Source of the DNA: Tridacna crocea
Taxonomy: Eukaryota > Mollusca > Bivalvia > Cardiida > Cardiidae
DNA: 64,000 nucleotides
Assembly: GCA_943736015.1 (NCBI GenBank)
Contig: OX031061.1
Span: 11,851,290 to 11,915,289, forward strand
Reading direction: 5' to 3'
The stretch's first letter is position 1; each line of letters opens with the position of its first letter. Positions 21,701-32,000 of the stretch are shown here, piece after piece. A model generated the notes under the pieces. It saw nothing but the letters and a program-made list of their open reading frames with translations. It did no database searches and was not told the origin of the DNA. The position numbers were made by a program, and so were the translations under genes.

Positions 21701-21933
21701 CTAACCCATTACCACACAATCCCTACCTTTGACAATGCTGAGAAAGAAGCCTTTCAATAGCAAACATTGTAGGAAAAGGAGAAAATGCTGGTAACCAGCA
21801 TTTTCTCCTTTTCCCACAATGTTTTCTATCCTTCACAAAACAAATTTCAAATTTTCAGTCACTTTTATTTTGTCGTCTGTAAATGCTTTTGATTTGGATA
21901 CACGTAAGATTTTGTTGTTTGGTAATGAGTTAA
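21701..21933 (+). repeat. TPM copy, F
   Basis: CTAACCCATTACCACACAAT to GGTAATGAGTTAA. Confidence 0.8.
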
Positions 21934-21963
21934 GCAACATTGAGAATTACTATGACCTCAAAC

Positions 21964-22173
21964 TCATCTGTATATACCCTGTAAGGCTGTAACATCTACA
22001 TATTCATACAGGACATCTTGCCTATCTCCGCCGCTCCCCTCTTTTAATAATGTAAAGACCACTTCCTTCTTTTGATATAAGTTAGGGGCCGTAGACCTTA
22101 AGTTTGTCATCTGCAAATGCTCTTGATATGACAAGTTCAGAATTTGATCAACTCGAAAAGAGCTGATCAACAA
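21964..22173 (-). other. Open frame downstream of HINFP exon 4, status unclear
   Basis: A 69-codon minus frame ends DVLYEYVDVTALQGIYR. Its first part overlaps a decayed TPM edge (GAGCATTTGCAGATGACAAA). The last ~35 codons are not obviously repeat-derived. None of the acceptors I tried joins it in frame to HINFP exon 4. I cannot name it. Confidence 0.2.
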
Positions 22174-22198
22174 AAACTAAAAATATAATTTCTCCAAC

Positions 22199-22354
22199 CT
22201 GTATAAACATCCATCTGCCTGGTCACATGGTCAAAATATTTTGTTCGACAAGAAAACAGATTTCCACAAGTAGGACACGCGACAATTTTTTCCTGTGTGT
22301 GACTTCTCAGATGCTCTCGGAGTTTATAACGAGACTTCACCTTTACATTACAGC
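22199..22354 (-). CDS. HINFP: HINFP exon 4 (residues 171-222)
   Basis: Second half of finger 4 and finger 5 (RYKLREHLRSHTQEK, ACPTCGNLF, KYFDHVTRQ). Acceptor TTTATTTCAG|GC. The donor ATACAG|GTTGGA is plausible but unproven because no next exon is known. Confidence 0.8.
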
Positions 22355-25300
22355 CTGAAATAAAATTGCAAATTACGAGAGCTGGGCTAGAGTTCACAAA
22401 TCATTCTAACCAACAATCCTTGTCTAATTCTCAAGAATTTTTGAAATTCTAATATAAATCTTTACCAAACAACAGCATTCTACACTTGTCCAAATTGAAA
22501 GCATTTGCAGACAACAGAATATGTGACTGAAAATTTGAAATTTGTTTTGTGAAGGGTAAAAAACATTGTTGTAAAAGGAGAAAATGCTGGTTATCAGTAT
22601 ATTCTCCTTTTCAATTAATATTTTCTAACGGCTTCTTTCTCAGGGTTATCAAGAGCGGGGATTGTGTGGTAATGGGTTAAATAAATGATTGGCAAACTAC
22701 TAAAAATAGCATTTATAGTTTTATTCCGGGTTTTGAAATGATCACTTTCTGATTGGCTGAAACCATTTTGTTTAGCCATAAGAAACTGTGTTACATTCTA
22801 AATCTAGAATTTGATTCAGAATGCAGTTTAGAATGGTTAGAAAATATGCACCTTGGACTTTGAACAGAAAAAAAAAGTTCAATCTAGCTTACAGCCAGGA
22901 TCTTACTTTTTCTATCTTAAGTCAACAGTAACTTTGACCTTTCCATTTCCACAGAAATAGAATGACAGTGTGTGTTAACCATTTACTCTTGTTTACAATC
23001 GATGGTTATTACAACCCCAAGATAGAAGCCTTTAGAAAACATTCTGGGAAAAGGAGAAAATGCTGGTAACCAGCATTTTCTCCTTTTCCCACAATGTTTT
23101 AGTTCCTGCTGGAAACCAATTTCATTTTTTGAGTTTAGTTTATTTTGTCATCTCCAAGTGCTTTGAATTTGGACCAGTCTAAAATTTTTGTCATTTGGTA
23201 AAGAGTTTAAAAAAAAAAAAAAAAAGAATAAATTAAAATACTGTTAAACAGCTTTTTCTAGTTTTCCCTCGATGTTTTCTAAAGAATTTTTCTTATGGAT
23301 CACAAAATCACGAGATTGTTTAGCAAAGGGAACAAGACGAACCTTCCCATTGACAGCGACATCCCATTTTCACATGGTTTCCATCAGGATAGACAGCAGC
23401 ATGATTCTCAACATGTCGATAGAACATCTCTGCATTCTCGTAAAATTGCTGTGGAAACAAAGCTTAATTATGTTTATTTGATGGTTTGAATTATACATGT
23501 ATTTCATTTTCAAAATTTCAATTGCAACTATAATATGCTATAAGTCCTTTGATTTGGACTAAAACTGTAGGATATTACAATGCTGCACATCAGGCTAAAT
23601 CAATGTGATGACCTGATTGGTCAAGTATCGATTTTCATTGACCTATGTAAAGTTTTTCACCATGAATTTTCATAATCTACTAGTTTAGAATGATTTTCAT
23701 AAAAATTTTCATCTTATAAAGACAAAATTTATTCAGAGACTATAAAAAAGTTTAAGATAATATCTAGAAATGGTAGTGATAAAATCGCAAGGGGAACTCC
23801 GCAGTCATTTTGGTAAACATTCGTAATTCAATTTCATCTGTACAACAATTTTGTCTCTACTAAAATCAGATAAAAACTGAGATTTCAACTTATTTTCCTG
23901 CATTCCATTGTCATTTAGAATGATAAAAAGTGATTTTTAACTAGTTTAATCTTTAAAATCAATTAGTAATAACAAACAAGAGGGCCATGATGGCGCTGTA
24001 TCGCTCCACTGCCTAATAAGTAAAAACACTACAGGCCAAACATTACAATATTTGGCCAATCGGTTTCAAACTTGAGAACATACAAATTTTTTCTATAAAA
24101 TCCTACGAGAAAGCTGTGACCCCTGGGCAAAGCTAGTTTTGACCTCAAAGCTTGAATTACTTGAATCCTGGTGGAAGTCCACAAGATACAGCCCCATACC
24201 AAATAATACAGGTCTAGAATAAACAAGAAGATTTTCTCAGTTTTCTCAATGAAAGGCCCTGTAAAACATGAAACCCATGAGACAGGGCTAAATTTAGTAG
24301 CCCTACTCCTTATTATGGTTAGTAACAAGATGACTTAGAAAGTTTTCACCACAAAAGCCCATGTAAAACTTGTGACCCCTGGTGTGGGGACAAACTTGAC
24401 CCCTAGGCTATGATTTGGGCCCTCCGGGTAGAGGCCCACTACATAAAGCTACATGCATGTAAAATTTTGTAGCCCTAGGCCTTATGGCTAGGTACTAGGG
24501 CTCCGTATCGGTCAGTTTGATCGATACGATATTTGTATCGATACAAAATGATCGATATTCGATATATCATATGATATTTCAATTTTCAAGAAAAGACAGA
24601 AAAAAATGCCAAAATTGTGTTTGTTCTTTTTTCAGCATACCTGAAAAACAAAATACCGCAAATTTAACACTTCTAGATTCTATTGAAATTTCATAATTAT
24701 GTAGGCCTAAATTAATATGAATTCTAACTAGATCTACATTTACTACTCATTAAAAAGCTGAAAAGACAGTCTAAGAGGACTCTGATTGGACAATGTCAAG
24801 GAGACATTTTGTTGTGTCATGGGTTTCCGTGTTTTTTTTTTTTACCGAACACTTTTTCATGCATGTTAATTTCCGGATAGGTATGTTCGCATGATTCGAC
24901 ATAGATTTCTCAATAAGGATTAGAACTAGCACCGAAACCTGTTATTTTACTCACGATAAACAGATAATGGCCTTTTTTTGTCCATGTTTTTTCTTACGTG
25001 AGGTCTCGCGTGTGATTAACATTTGTTATGCAAATTTCATGTCTATAAAATGATTTACACAATAATTTACGCGAGTCGGAACACTGATTTCAGATAATCT
25101 AATGGAAAAAGAGATTTGATTTTCGAGCCACATTTTTCGGCAATATTAAAAGATCGACCAAATAAAATCTTAGGAAGGTTGAAAGGTCACGGCTTCAATT
25201 ATTTCCATCGCTACCTCTCGATCACATCACAATTCACGAGATGTTCATTACCTTTCTTTAATCAACTATATTGACCAATTATCAGCGTAAATTTGTCTGC

Positions 25301-27622
25301 AATCTGCTGATTTATGCATAATTTGCAGATTTCAAACAACATGACGGGGGAACGAGAATAGGGGTATTAGCTAATTGTCATCCATTGTGTAACGGGTACA
25401 GGGCGAGTAATAAAGAATGACGCATTTCCATTGGTTGTAAGTTTCCCAGGTAGCCACACCTACCTGTACGACTACTCGACTTTAGAGATTACCTAAAGTA
25501 AACTCGTAATGAATTTCGCCGTTAAAAACAACTAAACTGGGTATTTATATGCTTTACTTTTATTTTCTTTTGATGATCGATATTTTGTTCGATACAGAAA
25601 CGTTCGATCCGATATATCTATCGAACGTAAAATACCGGTTTTCGATATATATCGAGTACCGGTACGGAGCCCTACTAAGTACAAGTAGATTTTTAAATTT
25701 TTCCCAATATGAGCCCATGTAAAACTTGTGACCCCCCAGGACAGGGCCAACTTTAATCCCAGGGCTATAATTTGGACATCTTTGGTAGACAACCACTTGA
25801 TGAAGCTATATGCAAAATTGAGTAGCCTTAGGCCTCATGGCTTGGTACGAGAAGATTTCTAATGTTTTCTCTATACAAGCCCATATAAAACTTGCGACCC
25901 CTTGGGCCGGGCCAAATTTGACCCCTGGGCTATCATTTGGGCACTCTTGGTAGACAATCACTTGATAAAGATACATGCCAAATTTGGTAGCCCAAGGCCC
26001 TGTGGCTAGGTACCAGAAGGATTTAAAAGTTTTCCCTATATAAGCGCATATAAAACTTGTGACCCCCAGGGCGGGGCCAATTTTGACCCCTGGGCTATTA
26101 TTTGAAGGAACTTGGAAGAGGTCCACTAGATAAAGATACATGCCAAATTTGGTAGCCCTAGGCCTAATGGTTTCAGAGAAGAAGATTTTTAAAAATTTTC
26201 AATATTTTTCATTTTTGTTGCCATGACAACCAGAGTTTTTGAAGGAATCCAATTTTTTCATTTCTGTGAAGTTTCATCAAAATTGGATGGGTAGTTTCGG
26301 AGAAGAAGATGTTTGAAATAAAAGTTAACACATGCACGGACGAACAAATGCACGCATGGACAGACGGTTGGACGCATGACGGATACCGGGTCATGACATA
26401 AGCTCGCTGGCATTCTCTGGGACATGAAAACTAAACTTACATGACAAGACTCCCATCCACATTCTAATCTCTCAGGTAATTCTGGAATCAGGTTTCTACA
26501 CTGTGTGCCTTGATTACACGCTTTTCTCCCCGTTTTTTCATTCAATAATGCTCCGATACACTTGATTTTCGAGTGGAAAACATGGAATAAAACATGCCTC
26601 AGATAGTCCGAAGCTTCACCATCTACCTCTGTGTTGCAATCTCTCCAGAAACATGGATAGGGACCTGGCCAAATCCAATACAGAGAGTGATTTTTTTTTC
26701 TTTGACCTATACAACACAATCCCAAGTTTCAACAACACTTAATAAGATACCTATAGAAAACATTGTGAGATAAGGAGAAAATGCTGGTAACCAGCATTTT
26801 CTCTTTTTCCCACGATGTTTTCAAAAGGCTTCTATTGCAGTGCCGTAAGTTGTCATTGTGTGGTAAAGGGTTAACTTGACCATAAAGCATTTGCAGATCT
26901 ATAACAATTCAATTGAGATTCTACTTTGAAAATGTAGAAAACATGGTTGGACAGCGAGAAAGTGCTGGTACAAACAATTTGTTTTTATATCCCCGCAAAA
27001 CGAATGTTTTCAGGGGTATGGTGGAATCTGCCTGTCTGTCTGTGTGTCCGTCTCTGTACAAAATACTGTCAAAGTGCTAGCAGTGGTATAAAGTCACATT
27101 TAGTGACAGCTCTAGTTCCTTTCCCAATGATGGTTTCAAAACAAAAATGTTTCTTCTATTTCTGAGGGTTGTTGAAACATGAGATTGTTTGGTGAATGGC
27201 TCACAAGAAGGAAATAACTTGGTGAAACAAGTATGTCCTTTTGAAAACATTGTGGGTAAAGGAGAAAATGCTGGTAACCAGCTTTTTCTCGTTGTCCAAG
27301 AATGCATGCTTTCAATCATTTCAGGGACAAGTCCCTCTGTTTGAGAATAATTTTATTTGTGGTCTGCAAATTAATGGATCCATAAAGAATTTTGTCATTA
27401 ATTTGTCATTTTGTAAGGAGTTAAAAGGGAGTTATTCTAACCTGTTTGTTCTTGACCTTGTTCCTGGAGGGTCGCCAGATAGTTGGTCAGGTGACCAGTC
27501 ACATGAAGGGTAAAGTCATCCATACTCACGTAGGATTCCTTACAATCCATCCATTCACACTGTAACACCAGCTCTTCTGGTTTGATAATGATGGCAACGT
27601 TTCTGTCTGACTTTGGTGGCAT
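22199..27622 (-). CDS. HINFP: HINFP, histone H4 transcription factor, 5' part (4 exons, zinc fingers 1-5)
   Basis: The minus-strand join 27622-27442, 26664-26441, 23448-23343, 22354-22199 gives 667 nt (222 aa), in frame at every GT-AG junction. HINFP is a nuclear C2H2 protein that activates histone H4 genes at the G1/S transition. Fingers seen: C22/C27/H40/H44, C65/C70/H84/H88, C129/C134/H147/H151, C167/C172/H185/H189 and C197/C200/H213. The four-residue Cys spacing in fingers 1-4 and the near-identical REHLRSHTQEKIVACPTCG block are diagnostic of the family. Vertebrate HINFP has about nine fingers and ~500 aa. The rest should follow at lower coordinates but was not found before the oppositely oriented SDR gene. 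So the copy is truncated here, its tail lies elsewhere, or a short form ends by read-through at TGA 22167. ATG 27622 is preceded by a possible 5' UTR acceptor at 27651. It is head to head with HAT1. Confidence 0.85.
22456..22680 (-). repeat. TPM copy, R
   Basis: In HINFP intron 3. AATCTTTACCAAACAACAG start, end GGTAATGGGTTAA. The hairpin right arm is decayed. Confidence 0.7.
22975..23210 (+). repeat. TPM copy, F
   Basis: TTAACCATTTACTCTTGTTT start, perfect core, end GGTAAAGAGTTTAA followed by an A-run. Confidence 0.75.
23245..23337 (-). repeat. TPM fragment touching the HINFP exon 3 donor
   Basis: A right-half remnant (TTTTCTAAAGAATTTTTCTT ... GTTTAGCAAAGGG) ends about 5 bp from the exon 3 splice donor. 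Confidence 0.5.
23343..23448 (-). CDS. HINFP: HINFP exon 3 (residues 136-170)
   Basis: Encodes FYENAEMFYRHVENHAAVYP and the first cysteine pair region of finger 4 (CRCQWEG). Acceptor TTTCCACAG|CA, donor GAAG|GTTCGT. Confidence 0.85.
23500..23975. other. Unassigned HINFP intron 2 stretch
   Basis: A+T-rich, no recognised repeat or exon. Confidence 0.35.
23976..26410 (-). mobile_element. ~165-bp tandem-unit element interrupted by a hAT-like insertion
   Basis: Starts AACAAGAGGGCCATGATGGC. Units share AAAACTTGTGACCCCY and TGCCAAATTTGGTAGCCC; spacings of 164-166 bp are clear at 25727-26057. A mid-element insertion occupies 24496-25674. The end (ACAGACGGTTGGACGCATGA) is about 30 bp from the HINFP exon 2 donor. 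Confidence 0.65.
24496..25674. mobile_element. Non-autonomous hAT-like element, 1179 bp
   Basis: Terminal inverted repeats TAGGGCTCCGTA / TACGGAGCCCTA. The flanking 8-bp duplications are CTAGGTAC (24488-24495) and CTAAGTAC (25675-25682), one mismatch, the length expected of hAT transposition. The subterminal DNA is packed with ATCGATA-type palindromes. The interior 24750-25090 is shared with elements at 32.3, 36.0 and 51.0 kb. No transposase frame. Confidence 0.75.
26441..26664 (-). CDS. HINFP: HINFP exon 2 (residues 61-135)
   Basis: Finger 2 (PCFWRDCNTEV, YLRHVLFHVFH), the linker NLIPELPERL conserved in the family, and the finger 3 cysteines. Acceptor TTTGGCCAG|GT, donor TCAT|GTAAGT. Confidence 0.9.
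26701..26874. repeat. TPM fold-back derivative
   Basis: Both halves are the F left end: CTATACAACACAATCCC on the left, and TTGTGTGGTAAAGGGTTAA inverted on the right. The whole copy is one ~175-bp palindrome. It has the opposite parent half to the derivative at 5276-5532. Confidence 0.75.
26985..27125 (+). repeat. Short repeat (CCCCGCAAAACGAATGTTTT family)
   Basis: Homologous segments at 54640-54850, 56425-56565 and 57150-57250 share TCTGTGTACAAAATAC and TTYAGTGACAGCTCTAG. Confidence 0.6.
27200..27423 (+). repeat. TPM copy, F, partial
   Basis: Hairpin with a right-arm change (AGCTTTTTCTC). The end is GTAAGGAGTTAA, 18 bp from HINFP exon 1. Confidence 0.55.
27442..27622 (-). CDS. HINFP: HINFP exon 1 (residues 1-60)
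   Basis: Starts MPPKSDRNVAIIIK. Finger 1 is CEWMDCKESYVSMDDFTLHV. Donor ACAG|GTTAGA. A short alternative donor (CAAG|GTCAAG) lies 12 bp earlier but would break the frame with exon 2. Confidence 0.85.
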
Positions 27623-27673
27623 CTTGGTCTAGTCAGGGTCAATGAAGAAACCTATTAGAAATTAATCCTTCTC

Positions 27674-27906
27674 TCTTGAACCCTTTACCACACAATGCCC
27701 TCTTTTGACGGACCTGAAACAGAAGCCTATTGAAAACATTATGGGAAAAGGAGAAAATGCTGGTAACCAGCATTTTCTTCTTTTTCCACAATGTTTTCTA
27801 CTGTTACCAATACGAATTTCAGATTTTCAGTCACTTTTATTTTGAGATCTGCAAATGCTTCCAACTTGGACAAGCTGGTTATTTTTTTTCATTCACAGTA
27901 GCTTAA
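27674..27906 (+). repeat. TPM copy, F, chain member 1 upstream of HINFP
   Basis: AACCCTTTACCACACAATGC start. The right end is replaced by CTGGTTATTTTTTTTCATTC, shared only with the next copy. Confidence 0.75.
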
Positions 27907-28134
27907 CACTTTACCACACAATCCGGACTGTTGATGACTCCAAGAAACAAGCTTTTTGAAAACATTGTGAGAAAAGGAGAAAATGCTAGTAACCAGCATT
28001 TTCTTCTTTTTCCACAATGTTTTCTACTGTTACCAATACAAATTTCAGATTTTCAGTCACTTTTATTTTGAGATCTGCGAATGCTTCCAACTTGGACAAG
28101 CTGGTTATTTTTTTTTTCATTCACAGTAGCTTAA
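27903..28134 (+). repeat. TPM copy, F, chain member 2
   Basis: Has the same aberrant right end as member 1, so these two arose by tandem duplication of a ~228-bp unit, not by two transpositions. Confidence 0.75.
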
Positions 28135-28358
28135 CACTTTACCACACATCCGGACTTTTGATGACTCCAAGAAACAAGCTTTTTGAAAACATTGTGAGAA
28201 AGGGAGAAAATACTGGTAATCAGCATTTTCTTTTTTTCCCACAATGTTTTCTACCGTTCCCAATACAAATTTCAGATTTTCAGTCACTTTTATTTTGAGG
28301 TCTGCAAATGTTTCAAACTTGGACCAGTCTAAAATTCTGTTGTTAGATAAAGAGTTAA
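28131..28358 (+). repeat. TPM copy, F, chain member 3
   Basis: Starts TTAACACTTTACCACACATC. It has a normal right end, TGTTAGATAAAGAGTTAA. Confidence 0.75.
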
Positions 28359-28993
28359 CTCTTTAGCTAATATGCCAATTTGAGGCTCTTCCATTTCAGC
28401 AGCAAATAACGATTTGATGTCAAAAAAGAATGGCAGTGGTGATACAGGTGAGAATACAATGTGAATATTGCACTGATCTTGGGTAGTACGGTGCTTCCGC
28501 TTCTCTGTCAGGTCCGCGTTGTCTCCTTTAGTCCGCAAGGAAGTTTAAAAAAAAATAGAATGGAAAGGACAAAAAAAGGATTATCGACAATCTGCAAAAT
28601 TATGTATATGACAACGCTTAACTCACCACTAAAACGGCAATGTTCCCAATTCAAATGCAATGAATAAGATTAAAATTAGCCCCAACTTGGCCTGACTGCT
28701 TTCGCGGCATAGATTTTGTGAGCATGCGCAAATCGTTGAAGGTTATGGATAAAACCGTCGAAAATCGTAACGGAACTTTATTCAATCATTTAGCCGATAC
28801 TTTATGCACACAGTATGATTATATCATTTCACATGACTCTATATTGAACAAGAATAGAAAATCACTAATGTATTTCACTTTGTACCTCTATTAAAGAAAA
28901 AAAGAATCATCTATCTAGAGGGATAGCTTCCACTCTTTATCTGAGAAAATAAGTGGGGTCGAAACGAAAAGCGACGAAAGCGCGAAGTGAAAG
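28359..28993. promoter_or_regulatory. Candidate shared HINFP/HAT1 promoter region
   Basis: The repeat-poor remainder of the 1.37 kb between the two start codons. It contains AGCATGCGCAA at 28721-28731, resembling an NRF-1 half-site, and a CG-containing stretch just before HAT1 (GTCGAAACGAAAAGCGACG). No TATA box in a convincing place. Shared promoter use is inferred from geometry only. Confidence 0.4.
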
Positions 28994-29000
28994 ATGGCGG
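28994..29000 (+). CDS. HAT1: HAT1 exon 1 coding part (Met-Ala-, first base of Gly)
   Basis: AAAGATGGCGG|GTAAGT. It is chosen because it joins in phase to exon 2, giving MAGLSELSLVKNKL, and matches the vertebrate start MAG. Confidence 0.75.
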
Positions 29001-32000
29001 GTAAGTTTGTTCCCCGTTTTTACAAAATCATAGTTTTCGTTGTTGTTAGCTCCTACTGAATAGTTAATCAAATATTTTCTTTTTATTCTTCCTGTCTTCG
29101 AAATGGGTTCCGACGAAAAGGTCTGTACCGGAGAAAATTGCTCAATGTATACGCAATTAGTTTTGGGCTCGTTTCGCCCACTTGACTTTCGCTACTCATC
29201 AAGAAACAATGGTGATTCCCAGTGCTCAATTATATCCAATTCCAATTGTTCATTTAACCATGTAGAGTTTATTTTGACAGAGCCGGTACTTTAAAATGGG
29301 ACTCGGTATTCAGATATTAGATTACCTGCAGATGGATTTGCAAAGAATTTGAACATGTAGCCTTGTAGGACGGATGTCAGACACTTAGACCCCTGACCAT
29401 TTAGACCCCTTAAAATTTGGGTGACAATTAGACCCCTGAGACACATAGACCCCTATTTTAGTGAGACACTTAGATCCCTATTTTCAAAAAGAAAATTCAC
29501 ATATTAATTGACTATGTTTATGGATTGTATTACTTGTAAATCTTGTCTTGAAACAAAAAATAATATTGATACAGAAATACAGTAGCTGATGAAATGATTT
29601 TGAATTACTAACAGTCAACGGAAAATTTAAATAGGCACCTCTATTTTTAGTTCTTTTCCTTGGTATGCTAAATGCTTTTGTTTTTCAAAATTCCACATAA
29701 TGTTTGGTATTTTTAGTAGAATATGGGTATCAAACTTTTGTCTGGTAAGTTAAAGTAAATGTATGACTTTAATACATAGATTAATTATCTTTATGAATTT
29801 TTATGAACCCTTTACCACACAGTGCCGACTTTTGACGACCCTGAGAAAGAAGCCTTTTGAAAACTTTGTGGGAAAAGGAGAAAATGCTGGTAACCAGCAT
29901 TGTCTCCTTTTCCAACTATGTTTTCCATCCTCTTCAATATAAACTTTGAATTTTAGTCACTTTTATTTTGACCTCTGCAAAATATAATGCTTTCAATATA
30001 TTTGGATCACTGAGTCTAAAATTTTGTCGCTTACTATAGAGTTAATAAGCCATAATAGTAATAATAGTAAAGGTTGAGGCAGAAAGAGTTAAGGGATCTC
30101 TGAAAGGATGTTTCATGATCCAATTAACACTTTTGACTGGGGATAGATAAGATAAGGACAATAAATTAATATAAAGGGATATCCCTTTTTTCATCATTTG
30201 AATTTATGCTCTTAGTATTTATCTATCCACCCTTCTTTCTTTCTATCTATATCTCTTTTCAATCCTTCAGTCGTCATTAATAAATTAAATAAAAATAAAA
30301 ATAATAAAATTTTGGAATCGTCCACATTGAAAGCATTTGCAGACAATAAGTTGAATGTGGTTAAAATGATACAATATGCCTCTAAAAGGGTTGAAAACAT
30401 TGTGGGAAAAGGAGACAATGCTGGCTGCAAGCATTTTCTCCTTTTCTCATGTTTTTAAAAGCCCTCACCCTTAGGATCTTTTGGAGTCAGGATTATGTCG
30501 TCAAAGGGTACAAGGAGAACTTCTCAGTCATGAAAAAAAAAGAAAAGATTTTTATATTGTACAACAGCTTTCAAATTTTAGATTTGTAAGTTGAAATTTT
30601 GTGAAGGGTAGAAAACATTGTGGGCAAAGGAGAAAATGCTGGTTACCAGCATTTTCTCCTTTTCCCACAATGTTTTGTAAAGGCTTCTTTCACAGGGTCG
30701 TCAAAAGTAGGGATTGTGTGGTAATGGGTTAAATCATAGTTAGTATAGGAGAAAATGCTGGTAAGCAGGATCTTCTCCTCTTCGCACAGTGCTGTCTAAC
30801 TTTCCCAAATCCAATTTGTTATTTCTATGATCTTTTTCATAAAGGTGTGAATGGGAAAATACAGGTAAATTAAACAATAATAAAAAAATCCAACAATATT
30901 TTATAAAGGTGTGAATTGGAAAATACAGGTAAACGAACAATAAAAAAAAAGCCAGGTAACTGCAAGAACTATTTATAAAAAAAATACACCTAATTTTCAT
31001 AAAGATGTGAATTGAAATACAAATTCTAATTTTTTTTAAATACAGGTAAATTAAACAACAATGATTAAAAAAAGACCAAAAACGATCTATGTCCCAAAAA
31101 TGAAAATAGGGGTCTAAGTGTCTCCAGTGTTAAGGGGTCAAAATGTCTCAAAGGGGTCTAGTTGTCACCCAAAAATCAATATTTTAAGGGGTCTAAATGG
31201 TCAGGGGTCTAAGTGTCTTACTCCCTTGTAGGACTGTTACCTTCAGTCTGAAGGTGTCTGCTCCTATGCTATTTTTGTTACTGTTCTTTGAATGCCCTTC
31301 AGGCCAACCTTCTTTAAACACTTCTGGAAAAAATAGGATTTTACCCACATCTTTTCAAACGGCTCTATGCGACAAAATTTCCAATGACAGCTAATAAAAT
31401 GGGCATGGATCGTCAGATAAATTATTAATCTTTACAAAAAAAAATGGTGTTAGTTAATATCCAACTCTTACCTTTGTGCAAATCTGTATTTTTCAACGTA
31501 AATAACTTACTTACTGTAACTTACTGTATGTAGGCCATATGAAAGCCTACGGCTTCTGTGGGCCCGTGTGTTTGTGTTCGTCTCACTTCATTAGTGTAGC
31601 ATTCTGCAGTAAACTTGTGGGAGTGATGGCGCCAGTGTTTATTTAACCTACTCTTGAAGGCATTTACAGTGCTCGCGCTGCCAATCGACATTATCGACAT
31701 TTGTCGATTTTTTAATTCAGATGTCGATTAACTCTTTACCACACGACAAAATTTTAGACTGGTTCAAATTGAAAGCATTTGCAGATGACAAAATAAAGGT
31801 GAATGAAAAATTGAAATTTGTTCTGGGAGGGGTAGAAAACACTGTGGGAAAAGGAGAAAATGCTGGTTACCAGCATTTTCTCCTTTTCCCACAGTGTTTT
31901 CTAAAGTCTTCTTTCTCAGGGGCGTCAAAAGTAGGGCTTGTGTGGTAATGGGTTAATCCTTCCAATTGTCGATAAAAATTGTCGATAATTTATTCCCAAA

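Larger units (their letters stand above)
29372..31223. mobile_element. MULE-like element with long inverted termini, 1852 bp
   Basis: Left and right ends of ~100 bp are inverted copies built of repeated ACACTTAGACCCCT-type motifs. Exact 11-bp duplications CCTTGTAGGAC flank it (29361-29371, 31224-31234). Long termini and 9-11-bp duplications fit Mutator-like elements. The interior carries TPM copies and a ~75-bp triplicate (GGTGTGAATTGGAAAATACA near 30845, 30907 and 31003), with no transposase. Confidence 0.65.

Noticed and set aside
26258..26725. HINFP exon 2 as a single 155-codon unspliced protein
   Set aside because: The frame extends past a consensus donor (TCAT|GTAAGT) and acceptor. Splicing joins the split zinc fingers in phase.
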